A stretch of 64,000 nt of DNA from Bradyrhizobium betae (GCF_004123905.1 NZ_MZXW01000050.1:124001-188000); one strand, 5' to 3'. Positions 1-9,784 are shown, counted from the first letter of the stretch. The notes: a model not told the origin generated them from the letters alone. A program made the numbers and translations.

Positions 1-891
1 GTCTGGACCGGCAACGCGACCGGCTTGCTCGATGGGCTGAAATTGTCGGGCATCGGCGGAATGACCGGCTCGCTCGCCTACGTCGCGTCCGCGGTTGCTC
101 TCGCTCTCGCGCCGAACGCGTCGCCGGAGATGGCCGGCATGATCCTGGGAGGCGCCTTTTCCGGCGGTTATGTCCTGGCCGTGCTGGCGCAGTGGACGAT
201 CCTGAGCCGCCTCGGTTGGACGCCCCGGATCAGGAAAACGACGGCGGCAGGCCTTGTTCTGGCGTTCAAGAACGGTGCGGCTATGATGTTCCAGCTGGTG
301 CCGGGGCAGATCGGTTGGCGTGTTCAGCTCACTTTGAGCGCGGTCTATCTCGGCCCCGAGGCAACTGCCGTGCTGACTTACGTCAAGCAGATCGTCAACG
401 CGGTGACGATGATCGTCATGACGGTGGTCCGCGTCGATTTTCCCGGCCTGGTTCAGAAGGTCTCCCGAACCGCGGAGCATAGCTTCCGAACCATCGCCGA
501 AGCCCAGAAGACGACGCTGTTCTGCGCCATCGCCTTCACGGTCGGCGCTATCACTGTCTCCTTGCTGTCTTACATCGTGCCGCAGAGCCGCTTCGCCGCT
601 GCGGCCCACGCGCTTCTGATGTTCTCTCCCACGATATTGACCACCGCGATCTCGGCCATGATGGCTCAGGGAATGATCGCGCTCGGCGCCTACGCCGCGG
701 TGGCGCGAATAACAGCCATAGGCGCCGCGGCCGGGATTGCCGCGAGTTATCTCCTCATCGTGCCTCTTGGTCTTTATGCCATTCTGGCCGGAGAATTGGT
801 GTCCCACATCCTGGGATTTGCGCTGATGCATATCGATATATCGCGCTTCGGTCGGCTCAGGGGATCGCGGCTCGAACGCGCTGCCACGTGA
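1..891 (+). CDS. Wzx-like polysaccharide flippase, 3' part
   Basis: The frame is open from base 1 to the TGA at 889-891, so the gene begins upstream and about 296 C-terminal residues are visible. The protein is strongly hydrophobic, with at least five apparent membrane segments: near residues 20-36, 45-65, 175-195 and two or three in the last 90 residues. It has a short basic cytoplasmic tail. This pattern, with an amphipathic stretch between segments, fits the polysaccharide-transporter / MurJ-like flippases (MOP superfamily), which move lipid-linked repeat units across the inner membrane. The genes just downstream (FkbM methyltransferase, glycosyltransferases) support a role in EPS assembly. 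Family placement rests on topology and context; the diagnostic N-terminal half is outside the window. Confidence 0.72.
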   Translation, partial: VWTGNATGLLDGLKLSGIGGMTGSLAYVASAVALALAPNASPEMAGMILGGAFSGGYVLAVLAQWTILSRLGWTPRIRKTTAAGLVLAFKNGAAMMFQLVPGQIGWRVQLTLSAVYLGPEATAVLTYVKQIVNAVTMIVMTVVRVDFPGLVQKVSRTAEHSFRTIAEAQKTTLFCAIAFTVGAITVSLLSYIVPQSRFAAAAHALLMFSPTILTTAISAMMAQGMIALGAYAAVARITAIGAAAGIAASYLLIVPLGLYAILAGELVSHILGFALMHIDISRFGRLRGSRLERAAT

Positions 892-1032
892 TGCATCGGG
901 AGGTTCGTGGTCCGTTCCGCACAGACATCGGCCATGTCACCCGAACGACATGCCAGCGCGTTACCAATGATTACGATATGATAGGGGCGTAACATTTTTA
1001 ACCGCGTCAAACACTTCCACCTCGGCAAATAT

Positions 1033-1752
1033 TTGCGTGCGGCGTCCACGCCCGATTTCTGGCCGGCGCTTGCGAAGGGCGTCATGCCGGGCATCGAGCA
1101 TAGCGAGGCGCTCGCATGCATTGATGTCCGCAGCGTGATCGACGTCGGAGCCAACAAGGGACAGTTTTCCCTCATGGTCAGGTCGCGATTCCCCGACGCT
1201 GAAATTCACGCCTTCGAGCCGCTCGAAACCGAATTCGAGATCTTCAAGTCGGTCGTCGCCGGGCCGGTCAAGCATTACGCGGTGGCGCTCGGCGCGGAGC
1301 CGGCAACGGCCAGCTTCTACGTCGCGTCGCGGCCCGACTCGTCCTCGCTCTTCAAGCCGAGCAAGGATCATGAACGTGTCGCCGGAGTTACGGTGGCATC
1401 GTCACAGACTGTCCCGGTGGTGCGTTTGAACGACGCCGTTGACGTCAGAACCCTGGCCGGCCCCGTTCTGATGAAGCTCGACGTTCAGGGCGGCGAGCTG
1501 GACGTTCTGAAAGGAGCGGCCGACGTGCTGCCTTTCGTCGACGCGATCTACACCGAAGCCTCCTTTGTAAGCCTGTACGAGCATCAACCTCTGGCCGGCG
1601 AGATCATCGGCTTCCTGGCAGAGCACGGGTTTGCGCTGCGTGGCGTATTCAATCCCTCGGTCGAGCCGGAGGTCGGCCCCATCCAGGCCGATTTTCTGTT
1701 TGTCAGAGCGAACGCCAAGGCCGTGCCGGCGCCGGTAGCGCCGACACAGTAA
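1033..1752 (+). CDS. FkbM-family SAM-dependent methyltransferase
   Basis: The sequence VIDVGANKGQFS near residue 35 is the SAM-binding motif I. AFEPLE follows about 25 residues later, and MKLDVQGGELDVLKGA near residue 145 is the family hallmark. FkbM enzymes O-methylate sugars or polyketides; here a sugar of the EPS is the likely substrate. The first standard start codon in this frame is the TTG at 1033, but it has no Shine-Dalgarno sequence. Upstream in-frame codons back to the TAG at 982 read like a natural N-terminus (NIFNRVKHFHLGKYL), with GGGG at 984-987 and an ATT at 994. The true start may therefore be a rare ATT at 994, adding 13 residues. The next gene, a glycosyltransferase, begins 8 bases after the stop. 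Confidence 0.85.
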   Translation: MRAASTPDFWPALAKGVMPGIEHSEALACIDVRSVIDVGANKGQFSLMVRSRFPDAEIHAFEPLETEFEIFKSVVAGPVKHYAVALGAEPATASFYVASRPDSSSLFKPSKDHERVAGVTVASSQTVPVVRLNDAVDVRTLAGPVLMKLDVQGGELDVLKGAADVLPFVDAIYTEASFVSLYEHQPLAGEIIGFLAEHGFALRGVFNPSVEPEVGPIQADFLFVRANAKAVPAPVAPTQ

Positions 1753-1759
1753 CATCCCG

Positions 1760-2899
1760 ATGAGAATTCTCAGGATCGTCTCAACTCTCAATCCGGAGGC
1801 CGGTGGTCCCGTCAGCGTATTCAGCGCGGCAGTGATATCCGTTGCTGCCGCGGGAGCGGAGATTGAATGCCTGACGCTGCTGACGCCGGGCAAGGACATC
1901 AGCAAATTTCCCGAATACGAGCGCATGGTCGAGCGCGGCGTCAAGGTGCATGCGTTCCGGAACGTGTCCGAGGCCGTCCTGTTCCTCGGCCGCTCGATCA
2001 TGTCATTCGACATCGTGCATGTTGACGGCTGCTGGGATCCGCTGTGCGTTCTCGCGATCTCGATCGCCAAGGTGACGGGTCGCGCGACGGTCGTCACACC
2101 GCACGAGACGCTTACCTATGAGGAGCTGCAGCGGACGAGATCGACATTCCGCCTCGCGATCAAGCGATTGCTGAGATTGTACTATCGTGCGGTGATCGAC
2201 AGCATCGTGTATTCGTCCACGCTCGAGCAGCGGGATTCACTTTGGCATCCCAACGCCGTCGTCGTTCAGCATCCCGTGTTCGACGACACCGAGGGTGCAA
2301 GACCTGTCGCGATCCGCGACGCATTTGCGTCGGCCAGCCGGAGACAGCTGGGCTATCTCGGCCGGTTTCATTTCAAGAAGAAGCTCGAGACCATCGTGTC
2401 CGCGGCCGTTCGGACCGCAGATGTCGAACTGTTGGTCGCGGGAAGCGGACCCAGGGAATACGAGGAGTCCGTCCGCGCGCTGTCGAGATCCGAGGACCGC
2501 GTGAAGTGGCTTGGCTTCGTGCAAAAGAGCCGCAGGGAGGAGTTTTTTCGAAGCATTGATGTTCTCGTCCTTGCTTCCGAATACGAGTGCTTTGGCATGG
2601 CCGCGGCGGAAGCGTTGATCCGCGGAATACCGGTGATCGTGAGCGAACGCGTCGGCATCGCGGACGACGTGCGCGAGATGCGGGCGGGCTTCGTGGTCGA
2701 GGGCGATGTGGAATCGCTGGCCGGCGCATTTGCCGGATGCTCGAAGCTGGCATTGGCTCAATATTGCGAGATGCAAGAGAACGCGTTGACGCTCGCGAAA
2801 CGCTATTCCTTCTCGGCGCATGCCAACGCGCAACTCGGCGTTTACGCCGCGTTGCGGGTTACGCCTTCAAGTCGCGAGGTTAGCGCGGAGCAATCCTAG
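1760..2899 (+). CDS. GT4-type glycosyltransferase
   Basis: A 379-residue GT-B glycosyltransferase. The N-terminus MRILRIVSTLNPEAGGPV is the usual nucleotide-fold start with a glycine-rich loop. The C-terminal half carries LGYLGRFHFKKKLE (beta strand and loop near residue 197), LLVAGSGP, and the donor-binding EX7E region around EYECFGMAAAEAL near residue 275. It transfers a sugar from an activated donor to the lipid-linked EPS unit at the cytoplasmic face of the membrane; sugar and linkage cannot be told from sequence. It follows the FkbM gene by 8 bases and is probably co-transcribed with it. Confidence 0.88.
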   Translation: MRILRIVSTLNPEAGGPVSVFSAAVISVAAAGAEIECLTLLTPGKDISKFPEYERMVERGVKVHAFRNVSEAVLFLGRSIMSFDIVHVDGCWDPLCVLAISIAKVTGRATVVTPHETLTYEELQRTRSTFRLAIKRLLRLYYRAVIDSIVYSSTLEQRDSLWHPNAVVVQHPVFDDTEGARPVAIRDAFASASRRQLGYLGRFHFKKKLETIVSAAVRTADVELLVAGSGPREYEESVRALSRSEDRVKWLGFVQKSRREEFFRSIDVLVLASEYECFGMAAAEALIRGIPVIVSERVGIADDVREMRAGFVVEGDVESLAGAFAGCSKLALAQYCEMQENALTLAKRYSFSAHANAQLGVYAALRVTPSSREVSAEQS

Positions 2900-2975
2900 C
2901 AGTCACGAGATCGTCGAGGAGATCGCGTAAAGACAAGCACGCGGAACCTTCGATCAAATCGCGCCAGAGCTACGA

Positions 2976-4412
2976 ATGGAGCCTCATGTGCTGCAACTGC
3001 ATCTCCCTCCGACGTCTCCGTTCTGCGACACTGCCGATTTCCTGGTGTTCGACAACTTTCCCGGCACGCCTTCGATTTTGAACGGAAAGCCACCTGTCAT
3101 CGGCTCCGGCACGTGGAGCGTCGCCGGAAATCCGGATCGTTCCCTGTCGGGGAATGGGTATCTCTATTTCGGACCTGGAGGCGGTCTTGATACCGCCTAC
3201 GCGCAGATGGCGCTCAGCGAGATTCCGGGCGAGATCGGCTGCACGTTCCAATACGACTCGGTGGCGCCGACGCCGACGTTGTCATGCTATCCCGCCCTCG
3301 GCGGCTTCTCGCAAAACAACTTTCATTTCCAGGTTGGGCCAACTCAATTCGGCTTTACGTTCTGGAAGAACGGCGTTGCCTCGAACATTCCGGCCTGGAA
3401 TATCAGCAACCTTTACCTTCTTTCACCGAACGAAATCTATACCTACAGGGTGTTCATCGATCCACCCCGCGCGCAAGGCTTCCTGTTCGATTCCGCCGGC
3501 ACGTTAGTTGGTTACAGCAGCATCGACGAGCCCAACATGGCTGCCGTGATCGGGCCGTTCATGTTCGTCCAATTGTTCGATAACAGTCTCAAATATGGCT
3601 CTGTCTGGGCCCGCAAGAAGGCCGTCAATCCCGACTTGACCAACGCATCGTTGATGCGCCCGGGCGCTCTTCACGTCGGTGGCGGATTGCCCTCGGGCGT
3701 GTTGTCGGCGCGTTATGATGGATTCACCGAAGATCAAGCGCCTGCGATAGCGGCAACGACCCACGACGCCGAACTTGGCATCAAGGCCGAAACGCCCGGA
3801 TATGGCGCACGCCTCATCCTATCGGCTTCGCTGACGCCGCTTGCGATGACGGGTGCGACGGTTTTGAAAGGTGGCTCCGGCTACCAGCTCAATGATCTGT
3901 TGGCGGTGGTCGGCGGCACCGTGCATTCAGGCGGCGCGCCGGCGCAACTCAGAGTCGCCAGGGTCGGCGCCGCCGGAGATGTGACGGCGGTATCGGTCAC
4001 GGTACCGGGTCTATATGACTCGCCACCACCTGTCGCCGATGACAACGTGACGCCGATCACGGGTGCAGGAGCTCACGCGAGTGTCGTGCCGACGTTCATT
4101 GGTAAGACGCCATTTTCGTCCAGCATCGAGCTTTCAGCTTTGCTGGAGGTCATCTTCAAGGATACGGATGGACATCCGTGGCTGACGAAGCCTCAATTTA
4201 ACGGGAATCCGGAGAGCAGTTATCCCACTGTCCCGGGTGGCGTTCGCATCGGCGGCGCAACCGGGCCATTCTGGGTCTCGGGAACTGGGGCGCCGGAGGG
4301 CCACGTGGTCGCGCCGGTCGGATCGCTCTTCTCCCGGACGGACGGCGGTGCCGGATCGACGCTCTACGTCAAGGAGAGCGGGGCGGGCGCCGCCGGTTGG
4401 ACGCCGAAGTGA
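2976..4412 (+). CDS. unrecognised protein with phage-tail-like C-terminus
   Basis: I do not recognise the whole 478-residue protein. There is no signal peptide and no clear membrane segment. Residues 20-220 are rich in Gly, Phe, Tyr and Asn and look like a beta-sandwich (possibly lectin- or LamG-like). Residues 285-375 contain a GGSGYQLNDLLAVVGG module followed by VTAVSVTVPGLYDSPPP, a beta-rich repeat type I know from phage and other structural proteins. The last 30 residues (APVGSLFSRTDGGAGSTLYV, then a WTPK end) closely match the C-terminal motif of phage tail and fibre proteins. ATG at 2976 is the first start after the glycosyltransferase gene. Its place among EPS genes suggests a surface-polysaccharide-binding role, which is only an inference. 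Confidence 0.7.
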   Translation: MEPHVLQLHLPPTSPFCDTADFLVFDNFPGTPSILNGKPPVIGSGTWSVAGNPDRSLSGNGYLYFGPGGGLDTAYAQMALSEIPGEIGCTFQYDSVAPTPTLSCYPALGGFSQNNFHFQVGPTQFGFTFWKNGVASNIPAWNISNLYLLSPNEIYTYRVFIDPPRAQGFLFDSAGTLVGYSSIDEPNMAAVIGPFMFVQLFDNSLKYGSVWARKKAVNPDLTNASLMRPGALHVGGGLPSGVLSARYDGFTEDQAPAIAATTHDAELGIKAETPGYGARLILSASLTPLAMTGATVLKGGSGYQLNDLLAVVGGTVHSGGAPAQLRVARVGAAGDVTAVSVTVPGLYDSPPPVADDNVTPITGAGAHASVVPTFIGKTPFSSSIELSALLEVIFKDTDGHPWLTKPQFNGNPESSYPTVPGGVRIGGATGPFWVSGTGAPEGHVVAPVGSLFSRTDGGAGSTLYVKESGAGAAGWTPK

Positions 4413-4437
4413 CCACCACGCGGCAGCGGTCGTCCAG

Positions 4438-5190
4438 TTACATCCGGCGGATCTTCAGCCGCCACTTCACGGAATGGAGCACTTTGCGGGGAATCTCGCC
4501 GGCGACCGCGATGCTCTTTCGAAGTCCCGGAGATTGATACATGTCCGGGACAACCAGGTCAGTCACGAACAGCTTGTACTTGTTCTCGTGCAGAAGCTTG
4601 CCGTAAAGCTCGGCGGCCTCGGCGTTCCTGACGTACAGGAGGAGGTTGTTCTTGTACCAACCCAGCACATCGTCGTGTTCGGCCACCTGGGGGCGAACGA
4701 CGTCGATTGGCGTGAAGCCATTGGCCATGAATTTCTTCGCCCAATAGCTTTGCCATTGCTCGTTGATGTGAGACGAGCCGCCTTGTTCGGGGATGGCCGC
4801 TCCGAACAGCACCCGCGGCGCGGCAGCGCAGAGATCGGCGACAAATCCGTCTGCTCGCGCCTCGGACAGATGCTCTCCGACCTCACATGACATCGCCAGA
4901 TCGAAGGTCTCGGACAGCAGAATGGGTTGCTCGAGCTCCATGGGCCTGAACTCCATGCCTGGGCACACCAGCATCTCGGGTTTGACCCAGTCGCCATCGA
5001 TGCCCAGTGCCCTGACATCTCCGAGCTCCTTCGCCGCGCGCAGCCAGGCGCCCGTTCCGCAGCCGAAATCGACCACGGATTTGAGCTCGAGGACGTCGAA
5101 TACGACGGAAAGAACCCTGACGGCCGACGCGTAGGAGGTGTCCTGCAGGTCCTGGTAGAAACCGGCGTTATATGTCGCTGCTTCCGTCAT
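4438..5190 (-). CDS. class I SAM-dependent methyltransferase
   Basis: SVVDFGCGTGAWLRAA near residue 40 is motif I of Rossmann-type methyltransferases. GIDGDWV (motif II acidic residue region) and FDLAMSCEVGEHLSE (motif IV/post-I region with a cluster of acidic residues) follow. The C-terminal 90 residues carry a hydrophobic/basic tail. The start is placed at the ATG at 5190 because AGAGGT lies 5-10 bases before it; a longer reading to 5238 has no such site. The gene converges with the unrecognised gene ending at 4412 and sits downstream of the GT4 gene at 5316-6701 on the same strand. A sugar or lipid-linked EPS intermediate is the probable substrate, inferred from context. Confidence 0.85.
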   Translation of the reverse strand: MTEAATYNAGFYQDLQDTSYASAVRVLSVVFDVLELKSVVDFGCGTGAWLRAAKELGDVRALGIDGDWVKPEMLVCPGMEFRPMELEQPILLSETFDLAMSCEVGEHLSEARADGFVADLCAAAPRVLFGAAIPEQGGSSHINEQWQSYWAKKFMANGFTPIDVVRPQVAEHDDVLGWYKNNLLLYVRNAEAAELYGKLLHENKYKLFVTDLVVPDMYQSPGLRKSIAVAGEIPRKVLHSVKWRLKIRRM

Positions 5191-5315
5191 GGATACCTCT
5201 TTACTGCCGCGTCGGCCGGGCAGGAAGACGCCGGACAATTCCGCTCTCCGCGAGCGGTTCTATATCCGGAAGATGTGACAGTAGACCGCGGCACGATCCC
5301 ATATCATCCGCAACG

Positions 5316-6701
5316 TTACTCTTTGCTCAAGCTGACGCCGGCCGTGCGACGCGCGCGACCTGCGGTGATCCGATTGACGAACTCGGGCCTGCGGCGGCTC
5401 CCGGTCGTCACCTGTTCGATCGAACGAACCGGCATCGCAGGCTGGGCAGGGCGAGAGCCTCCAACGGTCGATGTTCGCGAAAACGCGAGGAATTCGCGCT
5501 CGAGCGAGCTCACGATTGACGCGCGATCCCATCGCTGTTGCGCACGGGCGCGCGCGACGGCGCCAAGGCGCGCCCGCAAGGCTTCGTCGCCGGCTAGCGC
5601 AACGATGGCGGATGCGAGCGCCTGCGCGTCGCCGGGAGCGACGACGAGACCGGCGCCCTCCGTTTCCGAAGCGATGCCCGTTCCGGGGGCTGCCATCGCA
5701 ACGACCGGCCGTCCGGACGCCAACATGCCTGCGAGCTTGGAGGGCAGCATCAGGTCTGACACCTGAACCTTTTGCGGCAACAGATGAATATCCGCGGTGT
5801 TGAGCAGCTCCGAGACGCGGTCGCTGGGCTGGAGGTCGAGGAAGTGGACGTTGCTCAGGCCCTCCGCCATGCGGGTCAGCGCCGGCTTCACCGGACCGTT
5901 TCCGCAGAGAACGAATTGCAATGACGGATGGCTGCCGGCGGTTGCGGTGGCGGCTTCGATGATCAGCTCCAGCCCCTGCTTGTTCGACATCGCTCCCGAA
6001 TACAGAGCCACGATATCGGTCGGTTTCAGGCGCAGATCCGCGCGAAGCCTCGTCTGGCTCGAGCCAGGCACGATGACGTTCGTATCGATCCAGTTACGGA
6101 ATTTGCCCAGCCTTTCCGGCGCGATTCCCTTGCGCTGCAGACAGTCCATCATTTGCGGCGAGATCGTCGAAACGCGATCGAACATGCCCAGGATCAGCCG
6201 CTCCGCGCCGAGCATGAGCTTGCGTGCCGTGCCGGTCTTTCCGAGCATACCGAGCTCGAGCGCGGCATCCAGTTCAAGATCCTGGACATGGAGCCAGGAC
6301 ACAGCCCCGGTCATCCTCGCGACGATAGCCGCGAGCGGAGCGGACAGCAACGACGGTGCGACCGCGAACACGACGTCAGGGCGCCAGCTCAGAGCGGTCG
6401 AGACGACCGGAATTGCAGCCGATAGCAGGAATGATGCGTGGTGGAGCAGTCGCTTTATTCCCGACGGCCGGCCCGGCACGTAGATGGGGGCACGAATGAC
6501 GGTCACGCCGTTGAGGCCCTGACGGCGATACCATCCGGAACGATATCCCGGGGGTATCTTCCAATCAGGATAGTAAGGGGGCGCGGTCACCACGCGCACG
6601 TCATGACCTGCCGCAGCCAAGCTCTCGCATAACTCGGTATTATATTTTGCGACACCGATAAGATCGGGAGCGTAATTTATCCCAATCATCAAGATCCGCA
6701 T
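5316..6701 (-). CDS. WcaI-like GT4 glycosyltransferase
   Basis: About 461 residues. The N-terminus MRILMIGINYAPDLIGVAKY with PPYYPDWKIPPGYRSGWY near residue 45 is characteristic of the colanic-acid WcaI branch of GT4 enzymes. The donor-binding half has VALYSGAMSNKQGLELI and VLCGNGPV; in place of the canonical EX7E it has LLPQKVQVSDLMLPSKLAGM, as is common in this branch. ATG at 6701 is preferred over a GTG at 6713 because GGGGAC lies just upstream. The last 50 residues are basic and poorly conserved. The gene likely shares a transcript with the methyltransferase at 4438-5190. It is divergent from the SGNH/MBOAT operon across a 619-bp gap. Confidence 0.87.
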   Translation of the reverse strand: MRILMIGINYAPDLIGVAKYNTELCESLAAAGHDVRVVTAPPYYPDWKIPPGYRSGWYRRQGLNGVTVIRAPIYVPGRPSGIKRLLHHASFLLSAAIPVVSTALSWRPDVVFAVAPSLLSAPLAAIVARMTGAVSWLHVQDLELDAALELGMLGKTGTARKLMLGAERLILGMFDRVSTISPQMMDCLQRKGIAPERLGKFRNWIDTNVIVPGSSQTRLRADLRLKPTDIVALYSGAMSNKQGLELIIEAATATAGSHPSLQFVLCGNGPVKPALTRMAEGLSNVHFLDLQPSDRVSELLNTADIHLLPQKVQVSDLMLPSKLAGMLASGRPVVAMAAPGTGIASETEGAGLVVAPGDAQALASAIVALAGDEALRARLGAVARARAQQRWDRASIVSSLEREFLAFSRTSTVGGSRPAQPAMPVRSIEQVTTGSRRRPEFVNRITAGRARRTAGVSLSKE

Positions 6702-7320
6702 GATCGTCCCCACTTGGCCAAGCGAAGCCGTTCAGCGTCCGTGTGGCGGACCCGACTGAAACGTCATGCGGCATTTCCCATTGCCTGGTAGGATCGACTG
6801 CGACAGCCCCGCCGCAGGCAGACTACAAGGTCGACGCTGCAGCACAGGTCTGAGCTGGTCGCGCCGCAGCGTGATATCATTTGATGTGTGACAATATCAT
6901 AATAATGATGCGAAATTCACAGAACCATCCGTGGCCGGACGTCGGGCGGCGAATCTGACCGCGCGCATATCGTGAAACTGTAATGATGCTCTGTTAGTCG
7001 TCGCATCAACTATAATACAGTGATGGCGGGGCTGAAATTTCAAGGGGTTGGACGAAGGTGTGTCGGGCCGCCGATCCAGTCGGGGGCTTGAGCTGGTGAT
7101 GCGATACGCCCGGCTTGCTGAGGCATACGCGATCCTGCCCGATTGCCCACGCAGTGGATCCTGACGCGGAAGGCGAGGCCGCATTGCGGTGCTCGGCAAT
7201 CGCGAGCAGGCCTGTTCGAGTTCGCCGGCAAGGGAATTGCCGGATGGGTGAGGCTGCGTCGACGCCGAAGATCTGACCTGACTTCCCTGCTTTCGATGAG
7301 TTCAGGAATGAGGCGTCGCT
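6702..7320. promoter_or_regulatory. divergent intergenic region between WcaI-like and SGNH genes
   Basis: This 619-bp gap separates the minus-strand GT4 gene from the plus-strand acylation operon, so promoters for both should lie here. The visible structure is an AT-rich block at 6871-6909 with two related half-palindromes (TGATATCA at 6872-6879 and AATATCATAATAATGATG after 6892), unlike the GC-rich surroundings. ATAATACAG occurs near 7011. I see no convincing short gene; the frames in this gap have no credible ribosome-binding site or codon bias. No terminator is evident. Confidence 0.5.
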
Positions 7321-8340
7321 ATGGCTTATACCTCCCCATCGTCATCCGCGGCGCTGCCGACGGTTGAGCGACAGCTATCGGCATTCGATGCGGGTCAATG
7401 GTGGAAGCCGGTCGCCGGCTTCGTCCTGCTGTTCGCGGCGGTGTGGCTGTCGCTCTATGCGGCTTACGCCTTGCTGCCGTTCATGCGTCCCGGCTCCGTC
7501 GTGATCGCGGATGCGAAGTTCGACACCCTGGTGCGGGGGCACATGTTCGAATCCGAGCACCGCTATCGGGTCATGGTGTTCGGTCACAGCAAGGCACTCA
7601 CGTCCGTGCGGCCGCGCGAGCTTGATGCCGCGATCGGCGCCGAGTTCCGCTCCTACAATCTCGGCCTGCCCGGCGAAGAGCAGTTTCTTCCCATGTTGGA
7701 AGCTGCGCTGGAGGCCGGCAACGTTCCAACGCATGTCTTCCTGACGCTGCCCTGGGACAAGAAGCTCGACAAGCAAGGATTCATGGATTTCCTGCGCAAC
7801 GATCTCGAGATCGCCAAGGTCGTGATGCCGTTCCGCACATTTCCGCGCGACGCTGCCATGTTCCTGTTCATGAACAGGAACAGGCTCACGGAGGCGGTTC
7901 ACGACGTCGGCGAGCAGCGCGACAACATGCTCGAAGAGCGTGGCTACTACTTCATCAAGTCGCAGAGCCACTACGCCAATGATCGCCTGCCGGACGACTA
8001 CGCGCTTCCGTCCGATCGTCCGAACCGCATCGACCAGCGCAAGTTCCCGGAAAGATCCTATGCGCGTTCGCGCCTCGAGCAGCTTGCGACGAAATACGGC
8101 TTCGAGGTCGTCTTCATTCCGGTGCCGCATCGGATCGGCGAGTTTGCGCCCGCGCCGGCCGCGGACGGTGCCCGGCTGGCGACCCTGTCGGATCACCCGC
8201 GCGTCCGCATCATGGGACCCGACTATTTCAACTATCCGCCTGCGTTCTTTGCCGATCCCGTCCACATGAATCTGCAGGGTGCGCTGGCCTACACGGCCGA
8301 TCTCGCGAAGCTCCTGAAGAGCACCGGAGTGGTTGACTGA
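7321..8340 (+). CDS. SGNH/GDSL-like protein paired with MBOAT acyltransferase
   Basis: A 339-residue protein with one N-terminal membrane anchor (about residues 30-55) and a large extracytoplasmic domain. VMVFGHSKALTSVRP near residue 85 corresponds to SGNH block I with Ser as nucleophile. FADPVHMNLQGALAYTADL near residue 305 supplies the block V Asp/His pair. Proteins of this layout (AlgJ/AlgX-like) work with MBOAT membrane acyltransferases to O-acetylate polysaccharides in the periplasm. The MBOAT gene follows with a TGATG stop/start overlap, so the two are translationally coupled. AGGAATGAGG lies 8 bases before the ATG. The substrate polysaccharide is presumably the EPS of this locus. Confidence 0.83.
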   Translation: MAYTSPSSSAALPTVERQLSAFDAGQWWKPVAGFVLLFAAVWLSLYAAYALLPFMRPGSVVIADAKFDTLVRGHMFESEHRYRVMVFGHSKALTSVRPRELDAAIGAEFRSYNLGLPGEEQFLPMLEAALEAGNVPTHVFLTLPWDKKLDKQGFMDFLRNDLEIAKVVMPFRTFPRDAAMFLFMNRNRLTEAVHDVGEQRDNMLEERGYYFIKSQSHYANDRLPDDYALPSDRPNRIDQRKFPERSYARSRLEQLATKYGFEVVFIPVPHRIGEFAPAPAADGARLATLSDHPRVRIMGPDYFNYPPAFFADPVHMNLQGALAYTADLAKLLKSTGVVD

Positions 8341-9773
8341 TGCTGTTCAATTCCTTCGAGTTCTTCGCGTTCTTCGCCACCTTCCTGGTGGTGTATTTCT
8401 CGCTACCGACGCGCTTCCAGCCGTTCATCATGATCATCGGCAGCTACATCTTCTACATGGGCTGGCGGCCGTCCTTCGCACTGTTGCTTGCGCTCACGAC
8501 GATCGTCGACTACACGACCGCGCTGGCAATGGCACATGCGCGCACCGAGGCGGGGCGCAAAGCCGCGATGATCACGGCGCTGACGATCAATCTCGGCGTG
8601 CTCGGGACAGTCAAGTACCTCGACTTCCTGATCTCCAACGTGATCGGCCTGTCCGGCATGTTGGGCCACCATCTGCCGGACTATGCACTTGGCATCATCC
8701 TGCCGGTCGGCATTTCCTTCTACACTTTCCAGTCGATCGGCTACACGCTTGATGTCTACAATCGTCGCATCGAGGCCGAGCGCAACTTCATCGCTTACGC
8801 CCAGTATGTCGCATTCTTTCCACAGCTCGTGGCGGGACCGATCGAACGCGCGCCGCACATGCTGCCGCAATTCCATCGCGCGCAGAGCTTGAGATTCGAG
8901 AACATTCCGCCCGGTCTCTGGCTGATCGGCTATGGCCTGTTCAAGAAGATGTGCATCGCGGACGCTTTGGCGCCGATCGTCAACGGGATCTTCGCCGAGC
9001 CGCAGGCCTATTCCGGCACATATAATCTGATTGCTGCGCTGGCCTTCATCCTTCAGGTCTATGGCGATTTTTCGGGATATTCCGATATCGCGCGCGGAGT
9101 AGCCCGGATCATGGGCTTCGATCTGATGATCAACTTCCGTCAGCCGTTCTTCTCGACCAGCATCAGCGAGCTGTGGCGGCGCTGGAACATGTCGCTGATC
9201 TCGTGGTTCCGCGACTATCTGTATTTTCCGCTTGGCGGCAGCAAGAACGGCGAGGTCAAGGCGGCGCGCAACATCATGATCGTCTGGCTGGCGAGTGGCC
9301 TGTGGCACGGTGCGGCATGGACCTATATCGTTTGGGGCTTCTATTACGGCGTCTGGCTGCTCGTCGAGCGCTATGTGTCGAGACACATCCAGCCGGAGAA
9401 GTGGCTGGGACCCCAATTGTCGACCGTGCTCGGCTGCTTCTGGGCAATTTCGATCTTCACCATCGGCGAGATCATCTTCCGGGCACCGACCTTTGGGCAC
9501 GCTGTTGCGATGTTCCGGAGTTTTGGCAGCTTTGGGCCCTTGTCGTACGGCACGTTCAAGGTGTTGGGCCTGCCGAGCTTCGAGCTCGCGACGCTGTGCG
9601 TGTCGCTGTGCGTCCTCTTCATCGTCGACTGGCATATCGCCTATCGGCCGGACCGGCTCGTCGCGCTCGCGGAGATGCCCAGGCTGCCGACCGCCGTCGG
9701 CGTTGGGCTCTGCTACTACGTTCTGCTTTTCGGTGTGATGGGCCGGATAGAGTTCATCTACTTCCAGTTTTAG
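8340..9773 (+). CDS. MBOAT family O-acyltransferase (AlgI/DltB-like)
   Basis: A 477-residue polytopic membrane protein with about ten hydrophobic segments. [12 protein letters not shown] near residue 165, [20 protein letters not shown] near residue 278 and [14 protein letters not shown] near residue 320 are the signature blocks of the AlgI branch. The His in LWHG is the conserved catalytic residue. These proteins carry an acetyl group from the cytosol across the inner membrane for polysaccharide O-acetylation. The start overlaps the stop of the SGNH-like gene (TGATG at 8338-8342). The gmd gene starts 11 bases after the stop, so acylation and GDP-fucose genes form one operon. Confidence 0.93.
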   Translation: MLFNSFEFFAFFATFLVVYFSLPTRFQPFIMIIGSYIFYMGWRPSFALLLALTTIVDYTTALAMAHARTEAGRKAAMITALTINLGVLGTVKYLDFLISNVIGLSGMLGHHLPDYALGIILPVGISFYTFQSIGYTLDVYNRRIEAERNFIAYAQYVAFFPQLVAGPIERAPHMLPQFHRAQSLRFENIPPGLWLIGYGLFKKMCIADALAPIVNGIFAEPQAYSGTYNLIAALAFILQVYGDFSGYSDIARGVARIMGFDLMINFRQPFFSTSISELWRRWNMSLISWFRDYLYFPLGGSKNGEVKAARNIMIVWLASGLWHGAAWTYIVWGFYYGVWLLVERYVSRHIQPEKWLGPQLSTVLGCFWAISIFTIGEIIFRAPTFGHAVAMFRSFGSFGPLSYGTFKVLGLPSFELATLCVSLCVLFIVDWHIAYRPDRLVALAEMPRLPTAVGVGLCYYVLLFGVMGRIEFIYFQF

Positions 9774-9784
9774 GACCGACTTCA

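Noticed and set aside
9173-9784. 204-codon N-terminal extension of gmd
   Set aside because: It lies inside the MBOAT gene in another frame; gmd has its own ATG at 9785 with AGGA upstream and normal length.
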